From Marsupella aquatica (Eukaryota > Marchantiophyta): a stretch of DNA of 64,000 bases. The position numbers were made by a program, and so were the translations under genes. The notes under the pieces were generated by a model. The model worked only from the letters and a program-made list of their open reading frames with translations. It was not told the DNA's origin and did no database searches. The DNA lies in assembly GCA_973895155.1 (NCBI GenBank), contig OZ316893.1, positions 19,406,001 through 19,470,000 of the forward strand, read 5' to 3'. This document shows, piece after piece, positions 48,327 through 60,990 of this stretch (position 1 is its first letter; every line of letters begins with the position of its first letter).

Positions 48327-51300
48327 CGGTGATTAATTTCGATAGAGCTACGGAAAAACCTGCTATCACACCCTAGAAAGCGAAATTACTCCAATACTCC
48401 CGACCAAAACCTCTAGATTCAAGCGAAGAGAGTCCGCTCAGTAACAAGCTCGTTGATCCGGGCGAGCTTCCAGACCAGAGTTAAACTCGTCCTTCTTGTG
48501 CAGAGTAAGTGCAAATCGATGTCCTATCCTTTCTACTACAACGTAATTGACTGACGCAGGAGGCATCAGGTACGATGTCTCCCTCGCTCCCGCTCAATAA
48601 TAAACGGTACAGAAGTGAAGAATGAACCAAGAGAGGCTAGACCAGCCAGGACACAAGAAGAAGAAGATACAATTATAATTCTTAGTTACGCAGCTGTAAC
48701 ACTGATTGAATGAGATAGATGATTACCGCAGGATAAAGAGTCAAGAAATGGACTGCATAATGTCAACCACCACGAAAGGGGGGAAGAGGAGGGGCAGGAG
48801 CACGAGAGGGGCCGGCCACCTCCACCACCACCGCCCCCCGGCTCATGGCCACGAGAATGTTGGCACGATCGTGGACGAAGGTCTCAAGATAATTACGCAC
48901 GTACAATCCGTTCACCTCTCCCCTTCTTCTACAGGGCCTTCAAGATCCCGCATGCGCAAGGCTCACACTTTTGCTTCCCTCCACTGCTTTCTTGAGCATT
49001 GCTCCTCCTTAACGTCTTCGCTACGTTGAAAAGACTACTTCTCGTCGACCAGTTTACTCTGCAATACTACTGTACCGCAGTACTCCATGTTTTCCGTTTC
49101 TTTTTTCCTGGCCTCTGCAACTCCTCTCCTCTCCTCTCCTCTCGCTCGCGCGAGCTGTGCCTCGGTTCACGAGCGAGAACCAGCGGACGCACAACCGAGT
49201 GGTCGGTCCATTACTCCATTCCCCCGTGAAACACTTTACTCAACAGTCCTCCGTCCGCCACTCTCGAGTAACTGGCCCGGTTATCCCGTTCCGTGGCGCT
49301 CCTAGCCTCCTACAGTAGTAGTCCTCATGCCTCTCGACGACGTGCGTCAGGGTTTAATTGCAATTCCTCGCGGCGGTACTCGTATTGCGATGTCGGTCGT
49401 CAACTCACTCGCGCGGGGGAAGGGATCTCGAGTTCCACGAAAGCAGAATCCGAGCTCGCCAATTTGATTTTGCCATTGAAAAATCCAACGAACTTCGTTC
49501 CATTAATGATGATGAGCAGGTACACAGTGCGGGGGAGGGACAATGCTTCACAGGTAGATCGAGCATGGAACTTGAGGAGGTGTTCACCACCACGCAGCCG
49601 CGCCGCACCAACGCTTCGAGTCTTGTTCGAGGTGAATTGAATGTTGACCGCGACACTGGACGGACAGCATCACGGCACTGTAAAAGCTTTTACAGGGCTG
49701 TACCGTATTCTTTGGAGGGCCGGGGACGAAACGGGGCAAGGTGGCAAGGTATATATGCTTGTTGACCCCAAAAATGTTACCAGATGGGACCGACCGTTGA
49801 TAGACATTAAACCGACGTACCTCAGGGTCCCATCAAGACCCAAGGGCAGGCTAATTTTAAATCCTTTGGGTGGACCATAAAAGCTTACAGGACTGTAGTT
49901 TTTCAATCTTCTCTCGCCAGAGTGACAATTGGCGATTACTAATTTGTGTCACCAAGGAGATGATACAGTAGTACTGTTCCTTATCTAAATTTCTTAGATT
50001 TTTTAATTTTTTCTAACATAATTGCCTTAGATTGAAGAAGAATCATCAGATATTTTGGCTGATACGCTATGGCATTTTTCTGGGAAATTGGTTGATGGGA
50101 AACCCATAGTGAACATTCGTCATTTTAGGTTTGGCAAACATTTTCCACTAAAGAAAGCGGGATGGGGTTGCCAAATGTTTGGTTTTTCTGGGGTGTGGTC
50201 CAGGAACGGGTTCTACTGTCACTGAGTCCACACCAAAGAGAATTGATGCACCACTACCCACATCACCGTCCATCTTCTTGTCCCACATGGGACCTGGAGG
50301 TGGTTTGAGGGGGACAGTCAACGGTGTTGTCATGTGCTGGGGGCTATCTTAAAAGCTTGCAATGCAGTTTTTGCAACAACCCCCCTTTTCAACCCCCTTT
50401 TCCTAAAAAAACATTGAGGGGGAATAATTGTTAGATAAGGAGAGCTTTTGAGTAGCTTTGCATTCACCCCCCTTTTCCAGCCCCTCATCCCCCTCTGGCA
50501 AAGGGGCCATCAACAAGAAGTGCACGGCTGCTCAAGCAGTGTGCTTCATTGTGAGCTCAACCCCCTTTGCCACAAGGAGCTAGGGATTGAACGGAAAGAG
50601 AATTAGAGTACTACCTCAAGCAAGTCACTTCTTTTGTTGTTGTCCTGGGATGAGATCTGGACATTCTCGCTTTAATTCATCTAGCCTAACACTAATTGGG
50701 TAAGATAAACTAAGGACTTTACGGTCGTTTCTATGTAAGGTATGTACTGTAGTTAAGATATATATAGTGTGTCCATTACGCTTGTCACCTGTGTATTAAT
50801 TGATTTCACTCAACAATAACTGTTTGTGACAGGGCATCTGAGAAGAGTTATCTTGATGCCTTCACTTCCTCTAATGGATTCTCCTGTTTGTGTATCTATT
50901 AGCTGATGACATGTTAGGGCCTTCATCTATTGGCCCTCAAATGCGGCCTCAACCTGTGGTGACTTGAGGGCTCCTTGAGAGCTTCAGAGTTAGAAGTGGA
51001 TGGCCACTCATCCATGACAACACTCACTTCCGCATACATTTGTGCTACATAGTGACCTGTAGCTTACTGCAGAGCTTCAACTGTGTTCACCAAAATTGGT
51101 CCTATCTCCTAATTAGTGTTTGTATGGTTAGCCTTAGTAACCATAATTTATCGTTACTGAGAGTGGGGGCAGCTTCAGCAGAAAATAAGACTAACTACCA
51201 CGTGTTTTTCTTTCTAAAGCTATTTTGGGTTGCAATTCTATGATGGAGATCATTCCTGTTTGTCGAGTCTTACAATTGTTGCACTATCTAAATCTTCTGT

Positions 51301-54230
51301 TGTGTTCTCTCTCTTGATCTTACTTTTGCACCACAGACAGACTGATAGAAAGTTAATTCTTTCATGGATCCATTGGAAAGAATCTTGCTGGGACCTGATC
51401 ACTGGCAGATCTTTAGGAGAGTGCTCTTCCTATTGTAGTTTCTAAATTACTTGTTTAGATGTCTCTTCTGAGTCTCAGCTCCTCTTTCTGAGGCTCAGCT
51501 TCTCCCCTGGCACCAGTTTCACCTGTTTTTTAGCACTTCGACCTTCAGTCCTCTAGGTGATGCACTCAATGTGTATGGGTTTTTGAAACATGTAATTTAA
51601 ACATTGTAGTGCGTTGCTGCCTTGTGAGATCAAGGACATTGCTATCTTGACGAGAGCCACAATTGTGTCTAGCTGCTTGAACTCTAGCCTAGAGAGATGA
51701 GAGACTGTGTGAACTCTAGCCTAGAGAGATGAGAGACTGTGTGAACTGTCTTTAGAATACAGACAAAACCGTTTGGTGGTGTTACTTTTGGTGTGAAGAA
51801 ACCTATACCTGAATCAACGTGAGTAACCCTAAACTGGAAGTAGAAAACTAATCAGTTATATATCATACTGCCCAAGGGCAAAAAATGCTGAACGGGGAGA
51901 CATGAAATCAATTATACGTGTTAATTGCATTGAACTTGTTTTGATGTTGATCGACATGTGGCTTTGGCTTTCAAGGCAAAGAAATATCCTATTCGGTGAG
52001 TTATGCATCGATTTTGAGAATGGTGACTTCAGCAAGATATATTCTATTCACAACATTTCATTGAGGACAGAATTTAAATCTTTGAGAGATAAAATCTTGA
52101 GTTGTGGGGCCCATCTATATCCAAGGCATACCACAAATAAACAAGATAAATGTAGCCTTTCACTATTGATATCTGCCTTTTTACTTGAGACTCATACCTC
52201 AAATCCTTCACGACAAATCATAAAATATAAATATGAATGATACTAATAAAAAAGTAGATCTCTTGGGGAAATTTTGGCAAAAGCTTACCCTTGGTCAGCA
52301 GCAAGTCGCCAGACCTAATAAGATCTGATGGCGCTCCGTGTGATCAGGAAATTGGATGGTACACATGTCCTTCATGGCATGCAACTGGCTCTCTTACTCG
52401 AAAGGCAGTCTCCAGTTCTCCACCGGTCGCTTGAAATACGAAGAAAACAATCAACGATTGATACATTAAAGACATCGATCATATGTGGATAGGAAAGTGA
52501 TTATTGGGGAAGGATGTCTGACTTGTCAGGCAAAAACTTCATTTCTCTTTACTTGCTTTCAAGAGGATATAGTACTAAACAAGGGACCCTAATATCTCAT
52601 TCAAGGGTTCCTTTGAACCTCCTAGAACCTATTTCCGTTTTCCCTTGTATCCCCACTTAATATTTTAGTGGTCTTTGTGGATGCCCACTATTGCTTCCAC
52701 AGGCTTTTCTGATAGTCATGCAGCAGTTCCGAATTTGGTGAAGTGCTGGATTAAAAATTCGTTCCAATTCGCTCCAGTCTGGGCCATCAATTGTAAAAGC
52801 TCCTCGTTCGCGGATTGCTACTTATACGTTCTACTAGAAATTTTGGAGCGCTTCTCTCTCATGCATCCACATTTGCTGAACTGTCTTTGAGTGTCTGACA
52901 TCCAGCTGACTTGATGATCTAGAGACATTCTCACATTTCCATCAGGGCTAGTTAATGATTGACGGGTTTCTTCAAGCCCCAACTTTATGCGTTTCAATCT
53001 CGCTTTCTTCGTGCCGTTTTGTGCAGGTAGTATGGTGCTTACTTTTTTAGAGGCCTTTGAACAGGAAGCTGACGTCCCTTATATGGCAAAGAGCAGCTTC
53101 CTGAAATTGAGCAGGTTCCTTCGTTTCGCACTTTCCGGAGTCTTTTCCACCAATTAAGATCCTGACATCCAGTATGCATGATTATATAGGCGCGAGATTC
53201 ACTTTCTAACCTTTTGGTGCACCTTTACGAAAGGGTTGACATTTCTGTTACTCATTCATCCAGGGTGACCTTTTGTTCTTACCAAAAAGCATGCCACAAC
53301 AACCTTCTGCTAGCTTTCTAGGCACCCTACGATTCTAACGGTGCTCATTCTTAGCAACGCCCTTGTCAACCTCGTGATCCTTCTGTGTAGCTTGCTTGGG
53401 ACAAGGTTTTCACGCAAGCAGGACTATGCAACTTTCTGTTCTTCATGCAAGGCCAATAGTTATTTCTTAAAATGAAATCTCTCTCTGGAATGTCCCTTAG
53501 GTGATGCGGAAACCCGTCATTCTTGTGGCTGATGACGAAGGCAAATGGCCTGTTACCCCGTTAACTCAGACAGAATTGCACATTGAGCGACTCCTGTTCT
53601 CACTCCGAGGCTCCTTCAAATGCTCCTACTGCTGTACGAGTTTTCAGGAGCCATCCAGCCATGATTTTTGCAACATGTATCTTGAGACGTGGCTAAAGTA
53701 GGCTAGGCTATAATGGCTCCGTCGCGTTCATACGCTTAATCATATACCTCATTTGCATGGTCACAATGTGTTGTGTTGCCTACGATTCAATGATGAAATG
53801 TCTGCGTCGCCCGTGACACGAAACAAGTATTGGCTGACTCAATAGGCTTCGACACATTCCAGCATGAAAGGAATGATAACAAGATTTTCTATGCTGTTCT
53901 CTGATCGTTGAATCTCTTCGTCAAGTATGAGGGCACGGTTTGCAAAGATCTTCCTGCCTTTGTGTCCATGTTCCCCATGCAAATCCACAGGTTTCCAAAA
54001 GCTAGCAAAACCGAGAAAACTTCCACACAAACCTCTCTTCTGACATTGAGGAACTGGAGAATGCAATCGTGAGTGCCCAGCTCTTTCTCCGTCTGGCAGA
54101 AGAAAGCTTTGAATACTTCCGACAAGTTCGACCGGAAGAGAAATGTACACATGGATAGCGATAGAATCAATACGCAACTAATGCCAAGCAAACACCATGA
54201 AGGGTGCCTGCTCTAATGAATTGAAGGAAA
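48327..54230. other. Intergenic region; no gene recognised
   Basis: The left end is the promoter side of the GONST1-like gene, and the right end is the 3' flank of the TBL gene. A CTCTC pyrimidine array lies at about 49125-49141 and a 32-bp tandem duplication at 51678-51741. The frames (for example 49293-49640, 51902-52240, 53501-53701) are short, overlapping or unrecognised, and I could not join any into a conserved product. Confidence 0.45.
51678..51741. repeat. 32-bp exact tandem duplication
   Basis: Two adjacent copies of TGAACTCTAGCCTAGAGAGA plus TGAGAGACTGTG. The unit contains the palindrome-like CTCTAGCCTAGAGAG, so each copy could form a small hairpin. Confidence 0.85.
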
Positions 54231-57200
54231 TCACAAATGTTTGTGAGCAATCTTTACAAGCAACTGGTTCCAAGTGTCTACTGGTCCAGGTAGACACCAG
54301 TGCAAACAATCGTTAAAAACCCATTCGTCAGGAGTTTTGCCTTCATACGGATGGGCTTTATAGTAAGGTCCCGGATGCCCATCTGCCCGCAGCAGTGACA
54401 GTGTGCTCACGTCCAGAAACTCTAGGTGCACGTCGTTGTTTAGCTTTCTCTTGTCATTGACCATGCGATTGAATTCGCCCACGACAATTTCCCGCATCTC
54501 GTTCTGCATTCCTCGGAAAGAGCTCTCCCACTCTTTTCTGTCAAGTGGCCTCTCTCTTGAACATTGTTCGCCTTCATGAGCCGGATCACGCTCACCGTGA
54601 GCGCTGGCAAATGTGCTTAGAATGGCAATGCCTTTCCAATCCTTGGCAACTTTCTCAAGACCCAATCGCAATCCTTCACTAAATGGTCCTGTAAAGCCAA
54701 TTTGTGTGATATTTAAATTTGGGCAGTAGTGAGAACCAATCACCTCCCCCTGCCTTACGTACACGCTTGGTTTGAAATACCACTGACCCACAGACAACAC
54801 TATGATATCACAATGTGGCAGCGTGGCCGTAAACGCTGGATCCAGAACATCCAGAAACAAAACGCTTTGACCTTTCTCGAAACCCATGATCCCTTCTTGT
54901 GATTCCTTCAGGAGATAAGGAGACCAGGCTGCAGCCACGGTCACTTGATATTGTTTATAGAAGTACCGCGCAATCAAAGAATTCTCATGTACTAGGACTG
55001 GCACCTCCACCTGCAGGCAAGAGCCAAGAATTGTTACTACATGAAAGGGGTAAGACAACAACTACAAATTTTCAGATACAGCAGATTCGGCAAAGCACAA
55101 ATAAGGCTCTGATGGGATTCAGATCTCAGAACCAGTAACCTTCCGCCAAATTAGAGAGATTTCAACAGTGGATACCAGTCACGGGGCCGGGCAATTCATT
55201 AATTTGGCCATATTACCAAGCATAGATTTGAAGGTTTTTTCATTGGTCACAACGTAAAGTACCAGAGAAAGCATACAGAGCATGGACTGCATCTGGTTGC
55301 GCGCCAGAGAATCGCCAATAAAACCGATTGTCTTGCCCCTGAACGCCTCCATGAATGCCCTGGAGTCAAATCGTGGCAAGTCGCACCCACGAGGTTTCCA
55401 TCTCCAATTGAGGTAGTCTGTGTCTGGCCTTCCGTTTGACATGCAATTATGATCGCCGCGTATATAGAAACAAGTCGAATTCGTGTACAAAGCACCTTCC
55501 GGATCGTATTCCCAATCTCCGTCAAAAAGGTCACATTCTCCTGCTGCGATAACATTCTCCATATGTCACAACCCAGCTTGATACAATTCATTTCTACAGG
55601 GAAGTTCGAGTATGTCTTGATACGACCAGTACAGAGTACAGAGTACTCTTTGTCAGGGTTCAAATCGTCATGTATGCCATTGCTACTATTCGTGGAAGAG
55701 GTACAGATAAATGTCTGCTAGAAAGGGGATCGAACCCTAGGGGAGAATTTCTAGTAAGGCCATTGCCTGGAACCACTGTTTTCCATTGATTCGAAGGAAT
55801 TCAGAGCTTCCGTTCCTACCCAATTTATAAGTGACCAGACATGGCTTGGATTCATTTCAGAATGACATCAAGGACTTGACTCTGGAACACACACTTCCGA
55901 GAAGTCACAATGAGAAGACGAGGATAGGACAGCAAGTAACATTCGTTTGTTATCAGGAATTCGACCTTAAAGTGGGTGGGTGCATGTTCACGCTCTGTCA
56001 AAGAGCGAAAAATGGGCTAAACCACAAGTGCACTTGGTAGTCCGTTCGATCAGACAGAGAAATGAATGATCAAGCTTAAAATCTGCGATTGCAGGAACTC
56101 GTGGAAAGTTATCATGATAGACCCAATTCGGTATCTTTCACATGAGAAAGGTACTTGCAGTATGTTCCTTTGGAGTGCACAATTGTGCTGGGAATTAACG
56201 GTAAACAGATCTCCCTTCAGAAGCGATCTGCGTACGTTGATCACGATAATCAAAACAAGGATCAAGTTCAGGCGGACGAGGCGTGACCTGCTAGTTCGCA
56301 CATCATTTCTTATCTGCCAAAGCACCAAAAGATGGAACTTTCCTGGATCTCGAAGACAAAGGTGCCTAGAACAGTACTTCAACGAAACATGAAGTGCACA
56401 AAGGGACGAATGAAGATAATAACTAGAAAAAGAAGATTTTATCGTGATGTGCAAATATGGTTTTCCTAATTCATTCTTGGCTTCGGATCATCCTCCTTTA
56501 TGCACAAAACAAGGAAATCCCACCTTTGGATGCTCTCGGCTGTGTTTGGCTGTGCTCAGCTCAACTGTGGCTAGGTATCTACTTGTGTAAGGGGCTGAAC
56601 CAGCTGTGGATCGTTAGCGACAATACGAAATTTACCAGATGATACCCATTTTATCGATGCTATGCGGTTTCTAGAAGCAATTAGTCAAAAAATCTTGTTA
56701 CACTAAGACCTAGTAATAGAGGTATAGAAATTCAAATTACCTGCAAGAGATGGCTGTGTCAAATCCTCTCGATATCTTTGGTCAGAATCCTCGGGTTTCT
56801 CCTTGTGTTCATTATCCTGATTTTGATCCTCGGTGTTATTGCCCTCATCGGTTGGCTGTGCCTTTTGCTCTTCAATCTCGCTGGAATTCTTCTCTTCCAG
56901 ACCTGTTTGTTTGGCATCTTGAGTTTGCTCTACAGCATTTCTGCTCTCGTTGCCCTCTTTATCCTCAGTTGAGTTATCGGCCTTGCTTTCCTGCTCTCCT
57001 GCCTCTCGCTGTTCGTCTTCAATCTTTCTCGGCTGATCAGCCTCTTTTTCTTGTGCTGCAATCGTTTTCATTTCAGCTTCCCTTATCTTTGTGGCCATCA
57101 GCTCCTCTTCGGCATCCCTTTCCTCTGCAGCCCTCCTCTCCCCCTCGGCTTCCTTTTCCTCTTCGAGCTTTCTCTCCTCTTCAGCATCCGCTTTCTTTGC

Positions 57201-58214
57201 AGCCTCCCATCCCAGTGCATCTCTCCTCTCTTCTGCAGCCTCCAACTCATCTGAACCCCGTCCCTCCCCGTCCACATCCATTTCCTTTGCAGCTATTCGC
57301 TCCTCTCCGGCCCTCTCGTCATCCTCCCCTGCATCCTTCCTCTCCTCGTTGGTCTCCTCATTGGCCACTTCGTTCTTTGAACCCTTCCTCTTCTCTGCAA
57401 CCGTCTGCTCCCGTGAATTATTCCTCGTGCGATCTGAAGCCTCCACTACCCCTACGACTTCCCTATCCTTTTCAGCGTCCATTTCCGCTGCAACCTTTCT
57501 CTCCTGTACGGCCCACTCTTCGTCACTATCTGCGGGCTTCCTCTCCACACTGGCCAACATTTCCTGTGTGCCCTTCAGCTCCTCCCCTTCTTCATTGCCC
57601 TTCTTCTCTTCATCACCTTGCCCAGCTTCAAGCTCGTCATTCATGACCTCTAGCTCGGCGTTCCACCTACTCCTTTCTTCCCAGTTTTCCCAACGCTTGA
57701 TAGCTCGAATTCGATCCCCAATCTGTCTCAACTGGACCTCATCGACAACTCCTTCGACATTGTCCTCCTCATTATCCTCAGAGAACTCCAAATTTACGTT
57801 CACGGTATCCTGGTCGCCAGGTCTCTTTACCACAGGTAGGTGACGTGCAGTAGACACCTCATTTTCCGTGAGTCCATGAGAGTAGTCATTCTCCATCCGA
57901 TCATTGGTACGATCATTGGCATTATTAATCCTGTCGCCGTGGGATATCCTGGCGTGGACGGACGTTATCTCCACATCATCATCTGGAGAACTTTCAGAGA
58001 ATTTGTACAATTGAAGCTCTTCTGGCCTCCCAACCTCTGTAGTGCTGGGTGTCGATTGGAAGGGGAATGTAACGTCGTAGAACAGCACAAACCGCAAGAC
58101 GAAGGGAATCATGAGAATTAAAATCCATGGCCACAAGTATCCCCTGTGAAAGTATCGCCTTCTCGACTCAGACCGGGCCCTGGGCTTAAGAGGCGAATCG
58201 TCGGACGATGACAT
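54231..58214 (-). CDS. TBL: TRICHOME BIREFRINGENCE-LIKE (TBL) polysaccharide acyltransferase with long acidic stem
   Basis: TBL proteins are Golgi type II membrane proteins that O-acetylate cell-wall polysaccharides such as xylan, mannan or pectin. Three minus-strand exons join in phase: 58214-56741, 55543-55263 and 55010-54231 (844 aa). A basic N-terminus is followed by a signal anchor at about residues 25-47 ([19 protein letters not shown]). Residues ~60-490 are an unusual Glu/Lys/Arg/Asp-rich, coiled-coil-like stem (EERR, EEKD and AEERDAEEE runs). The PMR5N part is [20 protein letters not shown] ... [14 protein letters not shown]. The catalytic Ser is in [11 protein letters not shown] (about Ser570), and the Asp/His pair is in [18 protein letters not shown] (Asp819, His822). 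Typical TBLs are 350-600 aa, so the stem makes this one large. The exon 2/3 junction gives MLSL-VEVPVL, slightly diverged from the family, so that splice site deserves checking. Confidence 0.92.
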
Positions 58215-59414
58215 CTTTTCTTTCCAGCGACGAAATTCTTCTTCGAGCTGCTAAATTTCTGGAGCTTCGCCTCCTCTCTCAAGTTTGAATGCCAGTGTGT
58301 TTTCTCAAATATCTAACCCGACAGCTGCTGGCCGACCCATCAGTGAACCATCAAGACTCCTGGTGCCAATATGAAACCTGCGGTGGCGACAATGAATGAG
58401 ACAATTGCCGATAACGAAAGAGGGGATGGGAACCATCCAATGATCCAAATCTGACACTGGCAAAACTCGCAGGGCACATGGACCTCACACCTTCAACCTC
58501 ACATGCCATTGAACATAACTCGATCGCGGAGTCATGACGCTGCGTGCCGATGCTTCCATTTGCACTCGTAAAGGTGAATGTTCTAGACAGAAAGAATGCC
58601 AAAGCGCAGGAATGGTACCTTCATGCCGCAAAGATAACATTTTGTGATGGGACAATCACGGAGCAACTTTACCTGAGAGCGGAATCATTCGGCAGCCTCC
58701 AGGTTCGGATTCTTGATCAAATCGATCATTTGGTTTACATTACAAATACGAGAACGGTACAGCTTTACCGAACTGTCCATGAGAGCGGGAAATGACCCAT
58801 CACAGGCATATATTTTCGAGTACTTCACCTACCATCTAGTCACCAAAACGGATAGGCCCCGTGGAAAGTGTCTAAGACGTGAACCGAATCCCTTCCAACA
58901 ATTCTAGCACGCGAATCCATCCCCACAAACGCCCTCCACTCTTCTGTCGCTTCATCATCGGCAGCAGCAGAGATGTCCAGCGCTCGTCGTCAACGCTTGA
59001 TGACGCAGTCGTTCCTCCTTCCTCCGCATCATCAACCCAGAACCGCAATGTGTGTCATTTCTCCAACCATATGGACTCTAGCGTCCCACTCCCACGACTG
59101 GTCGGCAGTAAGGTGTACATCAGATGAAAGTTTCCTACTGTTCGTTCGTTTGTACTTGGTGGTACCAGACGGAAATTTTCCACTCCAATTGTCTCTGTCG
59201 AATTGGGAGTGGCTGTTCGGGAATAAGTAGGTGGAGCTGTACGAAACGCAAGCTCGGAGGCAAAACAGTCAGGCAGGCAGGAAATTAGTGTCGGACGAGG
59301 AGCTCGTGCTACCCTTCGAGAGTTCGAGTAGCGGTCTGGAGTCTGGACCAATTCCGCAACACTTTTGGAGGACGTCGGTTTGGGGGCTTTACCGGACAGC
59401 CCGTATGGGCCCGC

Positions 59415-59536
59415 GGGTCCATAATTGAGACCCCCTACGATCGAAGCTCGTCAGGGTCCATAATTGAAACCCCCTAACATCGAAGCTCTTCAGATGCGCG
59501 GGTCCATAATTGAGACCCCCTAAGGTCGAAGCTCAT
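59415..59536. repeat. Three tandem copies of a ~39-46-bp unit
   Basis: Units start GGGTCCATAATTGA at 59415, 59454 and 59500. Each continues with (G/A)ACCCCCTA, a short variable part, then TCGAAGCTC. Spacing differs by a 7-base insertion in the second unit. Confidence 0.85.
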
Positions 59537-60092
59537 CCCCGCCATCTGCGCAGAAACACCTCTGCACTTGTTTCCAAAAAGGATTCAGCACCTAATAATT
59601 GAGTTGGTATGCAACAATGCATCCTCCGGACGAGTCGAGATAATCTCACACCTGCACTTTGTCAGAGACTATCGATACGCGGAGCTCCAGCACAGGCACC
59701 ATTACCATCGATCGCTGCAAAATAATGACTGCAGCGGGAGGGAGGTACCATTATGTGCGGAGCGGCCACTGGTTCCTCTACTCTCCTAGTCTAGCCAACC
59801 TGAAGGCCATAATTGAGGTCAGAGGGACGACAGATTCTGCGACTCCCAGGTCGAGGTGGCCGAAATCTCTCCAATAGTCATTGCTCTACAATTATTGAAC
59901 ACGAAGATTGTACCTCGGGTGAATGTCTCTATAGATTCGGTTTGGTTTCACTATCTTTGGCTCGTTTTTGGTGTGGTTAGCCCAGTATATTTTCTCCCCC
60001 CGAAATCTCACATCAAAATGGTAATGTATAGTGAAAGCAAATAGTAATGTATGGTGTGCGCTCATTAATTTATGGTACGAGCCTTATGGTAC

Positions 60093-60416
60093 GAGCCCTA
60101 TGTGAGTGCAGTGTGCAAGGAGAGCAAGCCCATAGCTAGTCGAGCCCGGGCATTTATGGGGCAACAGGTATCACATATGTGTTAAGGGTGCACATTTTTT
60201 CCATCAATGGTCGGAGAAAATAATTATTTAAATCTAACTACTATGGATCTTTCCTAGCCCTATGTGAATGCACTGTGCAAGGAGAGCAAGCCCATAGCTA
60301 GTCGAGCCAGGGCATTTATGGGGCAACAGGAATCACATATGTGTTAGTGGTGCACATTTCTTTCATCAATGGTCGGAGAAAATAGTTATTTGAATCCAAC
60401 TACTATGGATCTTTCC
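60093..60416. repeat. 162-bp tandem duplication
   Basis: Two units (60093-60254 and 60255-60416) share nearly all positions, including AGGAGAGCAAGCCCATAGCT, GGCATTTATGGGGCAACAGG and ACTACTATGGATCTTTCC. The position, just beyond the 3' side of the Ty3 pol relic, could mean they come from its 3' untranslated region or LTR. Confidence 0.85.
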
Positions 60417-60990
60417 CACCCATAAGTTTTTTTGTATTAGGATGAAGGACAAGAAAATGTGTGATCCCTATTGTAGTTGTAGATGGAGAAATATAGTATA
60501 CCCGATATGTTATATTTCGATGTGCAATTATCTGGATCCGTACCTTTTGGGGGAGTGCAACCAGAACCTAAACTATCCAATAGAGGATAGAGGACCAATT
60601 CCTGAGCATGCACCTCTACCGGGTATCTCACATGAATGTCATACCTACAGATCCAACAGGGACCAAACTAGGAAATGTCGTGAGCATAAACATCGCTGCA
60701 CAACATACATCGTTTGTCACATGTATCTAGAAACCTAATCACAATCAACATCACAAACATAAGAGAATGGAGTACAAGTGGAACTCCTCTCCACACATGT
60801 CCAAAATCAACAATTGCCCCCCTAGCTGGGAGTGAGATCCCCTAACTCTAGCTAGCCATAAGTTCTACAAGGTTGGTATACACCTTTCTAAATGTGAAGA
60901 TCAGTAGATCGGGTGCAATGGTGCCCCATCGATCACCTTCCTACAATCTATATTTTCCATGAGAACACAAATGGCAACTAGTCGGCTTCA

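Larger units (their letters stand above)
58215..60990. other. Intergenic DNA with tandem repeats
   Basis: The left part is the TBL promoter side. A three-copy repeat lies at 59415-59536 and a two-copy 162-bp repeat at 60093-60416. Frames at 58544-58795 and 60442-60738 are open but unrecognised. The last part may include the 3' region or LTR of the minus-strand Ty3 element, although I could not define LTR ends. Confidence 0.45.

Noticed and set aside
55715-55745. tRNA-like T-loop (GGTTCGATCCCC on the minus strand)
   Set aside because: The flanking stem is imperfect, and I found no D-arm, anticodon arm or acceptor stem at the right distances.
56750-57843. Long plus-strand open frames (298 and 250 aa, Ser/Pro/Phe/Leu-rich) opposite the TBL first exon
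   Set aside because: They mirror the Glu/Lys/Arg-rich codons of the TBL stem. The minus-strand frame has a signal anchor, correct splice phase and a recognisable family, and the plus-strand frames show none of these.
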